Assembly (NCBI RefSeq): GCF_950295315.1
Contig: NC_080181.1
Coordinates: 37,043,375-37,107,374 of the forward strand
Length of the DNA: 64,000 nucleotides
Reading direction: 5' to 3'
DNA from: Erinaceus europaeus
Lineage: Eukaryota > Chordata > Mammalia > Eulipotyphla > Erinaceidae
A model generated the notes under the pieces. It worked only from the letters and a program-made list of their open reading frames with translations, did not search any database and was not told where the DNA came from. Of this stretch, positions 62,915 to 64,000 are shown piece by piece. The stretch's first letter is position 1. The number at the start of each line of letters is the position of its first letter. The position numbers were made by a program, and so were the translations under genes.

Positions 62915-64000
62915 TATATATAAACTCATAGAGAAAATATACAGGTAATATACATGTATACATGTGTCGGTGTATCCACTTTGTAAATAAATGTACATGC
63001 ACTTTTGTTTATCTAGTGAAGCAGACCTGCAGGGGTCTACCTTTCTCTCACCCTTCTGTGTTTCCACTCCTCTCTCCCTTTCTCTCTATCCTATGCAAGG
63101 ACAGTAACAGCAACAACAACGATAATAATAACCACAACCAAGTTCAGGCAACAAGGGCAGCCAAAGGGGAAAACATGGTCTGCAGGAGTAGTGGGTTCGT
63201 GGTGCAGGCCCCTAGCCCTGACAATAACCCTGGAGGCAATCAATCAGTCAATCAATCAATAGATAACGAATACATAAATAAAAAATACAGGTATTTACAT
63301 GTATACGTGTCTCTGTGTTTCTACTGAGTCAAATGTAAATGTGCTTTATTTATTTAGTGAAGCAGATCTTCAGGGGGCCTATCTTTCTCTCCCCCATCTC
63401 TCTTTCCCCTCCTCTTTACATTTTTCTCTGTTCTCCGCAAGGACAGTAACTATCACAACAACAATAATAATATTATTAATAACCACAATATTCAAGCCAC
63501 AAGGGCAGCAAAAAGGGAAAAAATGGAACATAGGAGCAGTGGATTAGTGGTACTGGCACTGCGCTATGGCAATAACCCCTTGTGGCAATAAATAAATAAA
63601 TAATACAAGTAATATACAAGAATATGTCCCAGTGTGTGTTTCCACTGTGTAAACGTAAAAGCACTTTTATTTACTTATTTATATTTTATTTATTTACCTA
63701 GCCAAGAGAATTTCTTTTCATTGCTAAAAAAATGTCACATTAATTAAGCTTAGCAGGTGGTGCCTCACCTGGTTAAGCACTCATGTTAAACTGTAGGAGG
63801 ACCTGGGTTCAAGACCCTGGTCCCCACTTGCAGTGGGAAATCTTTATAAGTGGTGCAGATGTGCTGCAGGTATCTCTCTGGTTCTCAAAATCTCTATCCC
63901 TCCCTTGTCTCTCAATTCTTGACTGTCCATTCCAAAAAATAAATCAAGATAATAGAAAGCAAAGAAAAAAGAAGAAGAAGAAGAAGAAGAAGAAGAAGAA
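61028..64000 (+). repeat. Macrosatellite unit 16 (beta body), partial, cut by window end
   Basis: Beta body; the window ends ten repeats into its (GAA)n tract (63971-64000), so the tail type is unknown and the CTCF-like and NRF1-like copies fall outside. SINE block 62620-63970, YY1-type core 61698-61705. The array therefore continues beyond the window. Confidence 0.97.

Noticed and set aside
1..64000. A CRISPR array, because of the regular repeats
   Set aside because: The repeat is 4 kb long with no short direct repeats separated by unique spacers, and the DNA is mammalian.
1..64000. DUX4/D4Z4-type or USP17-type coding macrosatellite
   Set aside because: No frame encodes a homeodomain pair or a ubiquitin protease; no long frame is kept intact in all units.

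Overview
The whole window is the inside of one head-to-tail macrosatellite array. A unit of about 4.05-4.10 kb repeats 15 complete times plus a partial 16th. The window opens and closes inside the array, so no unique flanking DNA is seen and the true copy number is at least about 15.7. With the unit start set at the motif GGGGTGGTGG that follows GATCTGA, units begin at 1, 4080, 8178, 12248, 16343, 20401, 24496, 28545, 32587, 36640, 40689, 44739, 48789, 52843, 56940 and 61028. The units differ from each other mainly by scattered substitutions and by microsatellite and homopolymer length.

Organism: a mammal. The SINE bodies match what I know of the abundant tRNA-derived SINEs of hedgehogs (Erinaceus): a CTGCAGGGGAGTCGC joint, then GTGAAGCAG, a CT-rich stretch, TCCTATGCAAGGACAGTAAC, an AAC/AAT-rich stretch, CAACAAGGGCAGC, and a TAACCCTGGAGGCAA end. 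This is family recognition from memory; no search was run.

Layout of one unit (unit 1 coordinates): a GC-rich head (1-1187) with GC boxes, a palindrome, a hairpin, a long pyrimidine tract and a YY1-type site; an A(n)GGCT(n) homopolymer pair (1188-1219); a plain spacer (1220-1592); a SINE block (1593-2936) holding three tandem SINE 3' bodies, then a fourth SINE with a perfect B box; a (GAA)n tract (2937-2990); an AT-rich stretch; one CTCF-like site (3205-3218); a CCAT tetranucleotide tract; a G-quadruplex motif (3472-3500); and a GC-rich promoter-like tail (3524-4079) with CRE-like, ETS/GABP, NRF1 and Sp1 motifs that runs into the next head.

No protein-coding gene, tRNA, rRNA or CRISPR is supported. 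The longest open frames lie in the GC-rich minus strand and change frame between copies because of a variable G-run.

Two monomer types, called alpha and beta here, can be told apart by linked markers. They alternate in the first half (beta, hybrid, alpha, beta, alpha, beta, alpha), followed by seven betas, one alpha and one beta. The type junctions all fall in a short interval around the (GAA)n tract. One co-oriented CTCF-like site per unit, a YY1-type site and a CpG-rich promoter-like segment make this array resemble X-linked DXZ4-type macrosatellites in architecture. That link is a hypothesis: the chromosome and flanking genes cannot be seen.
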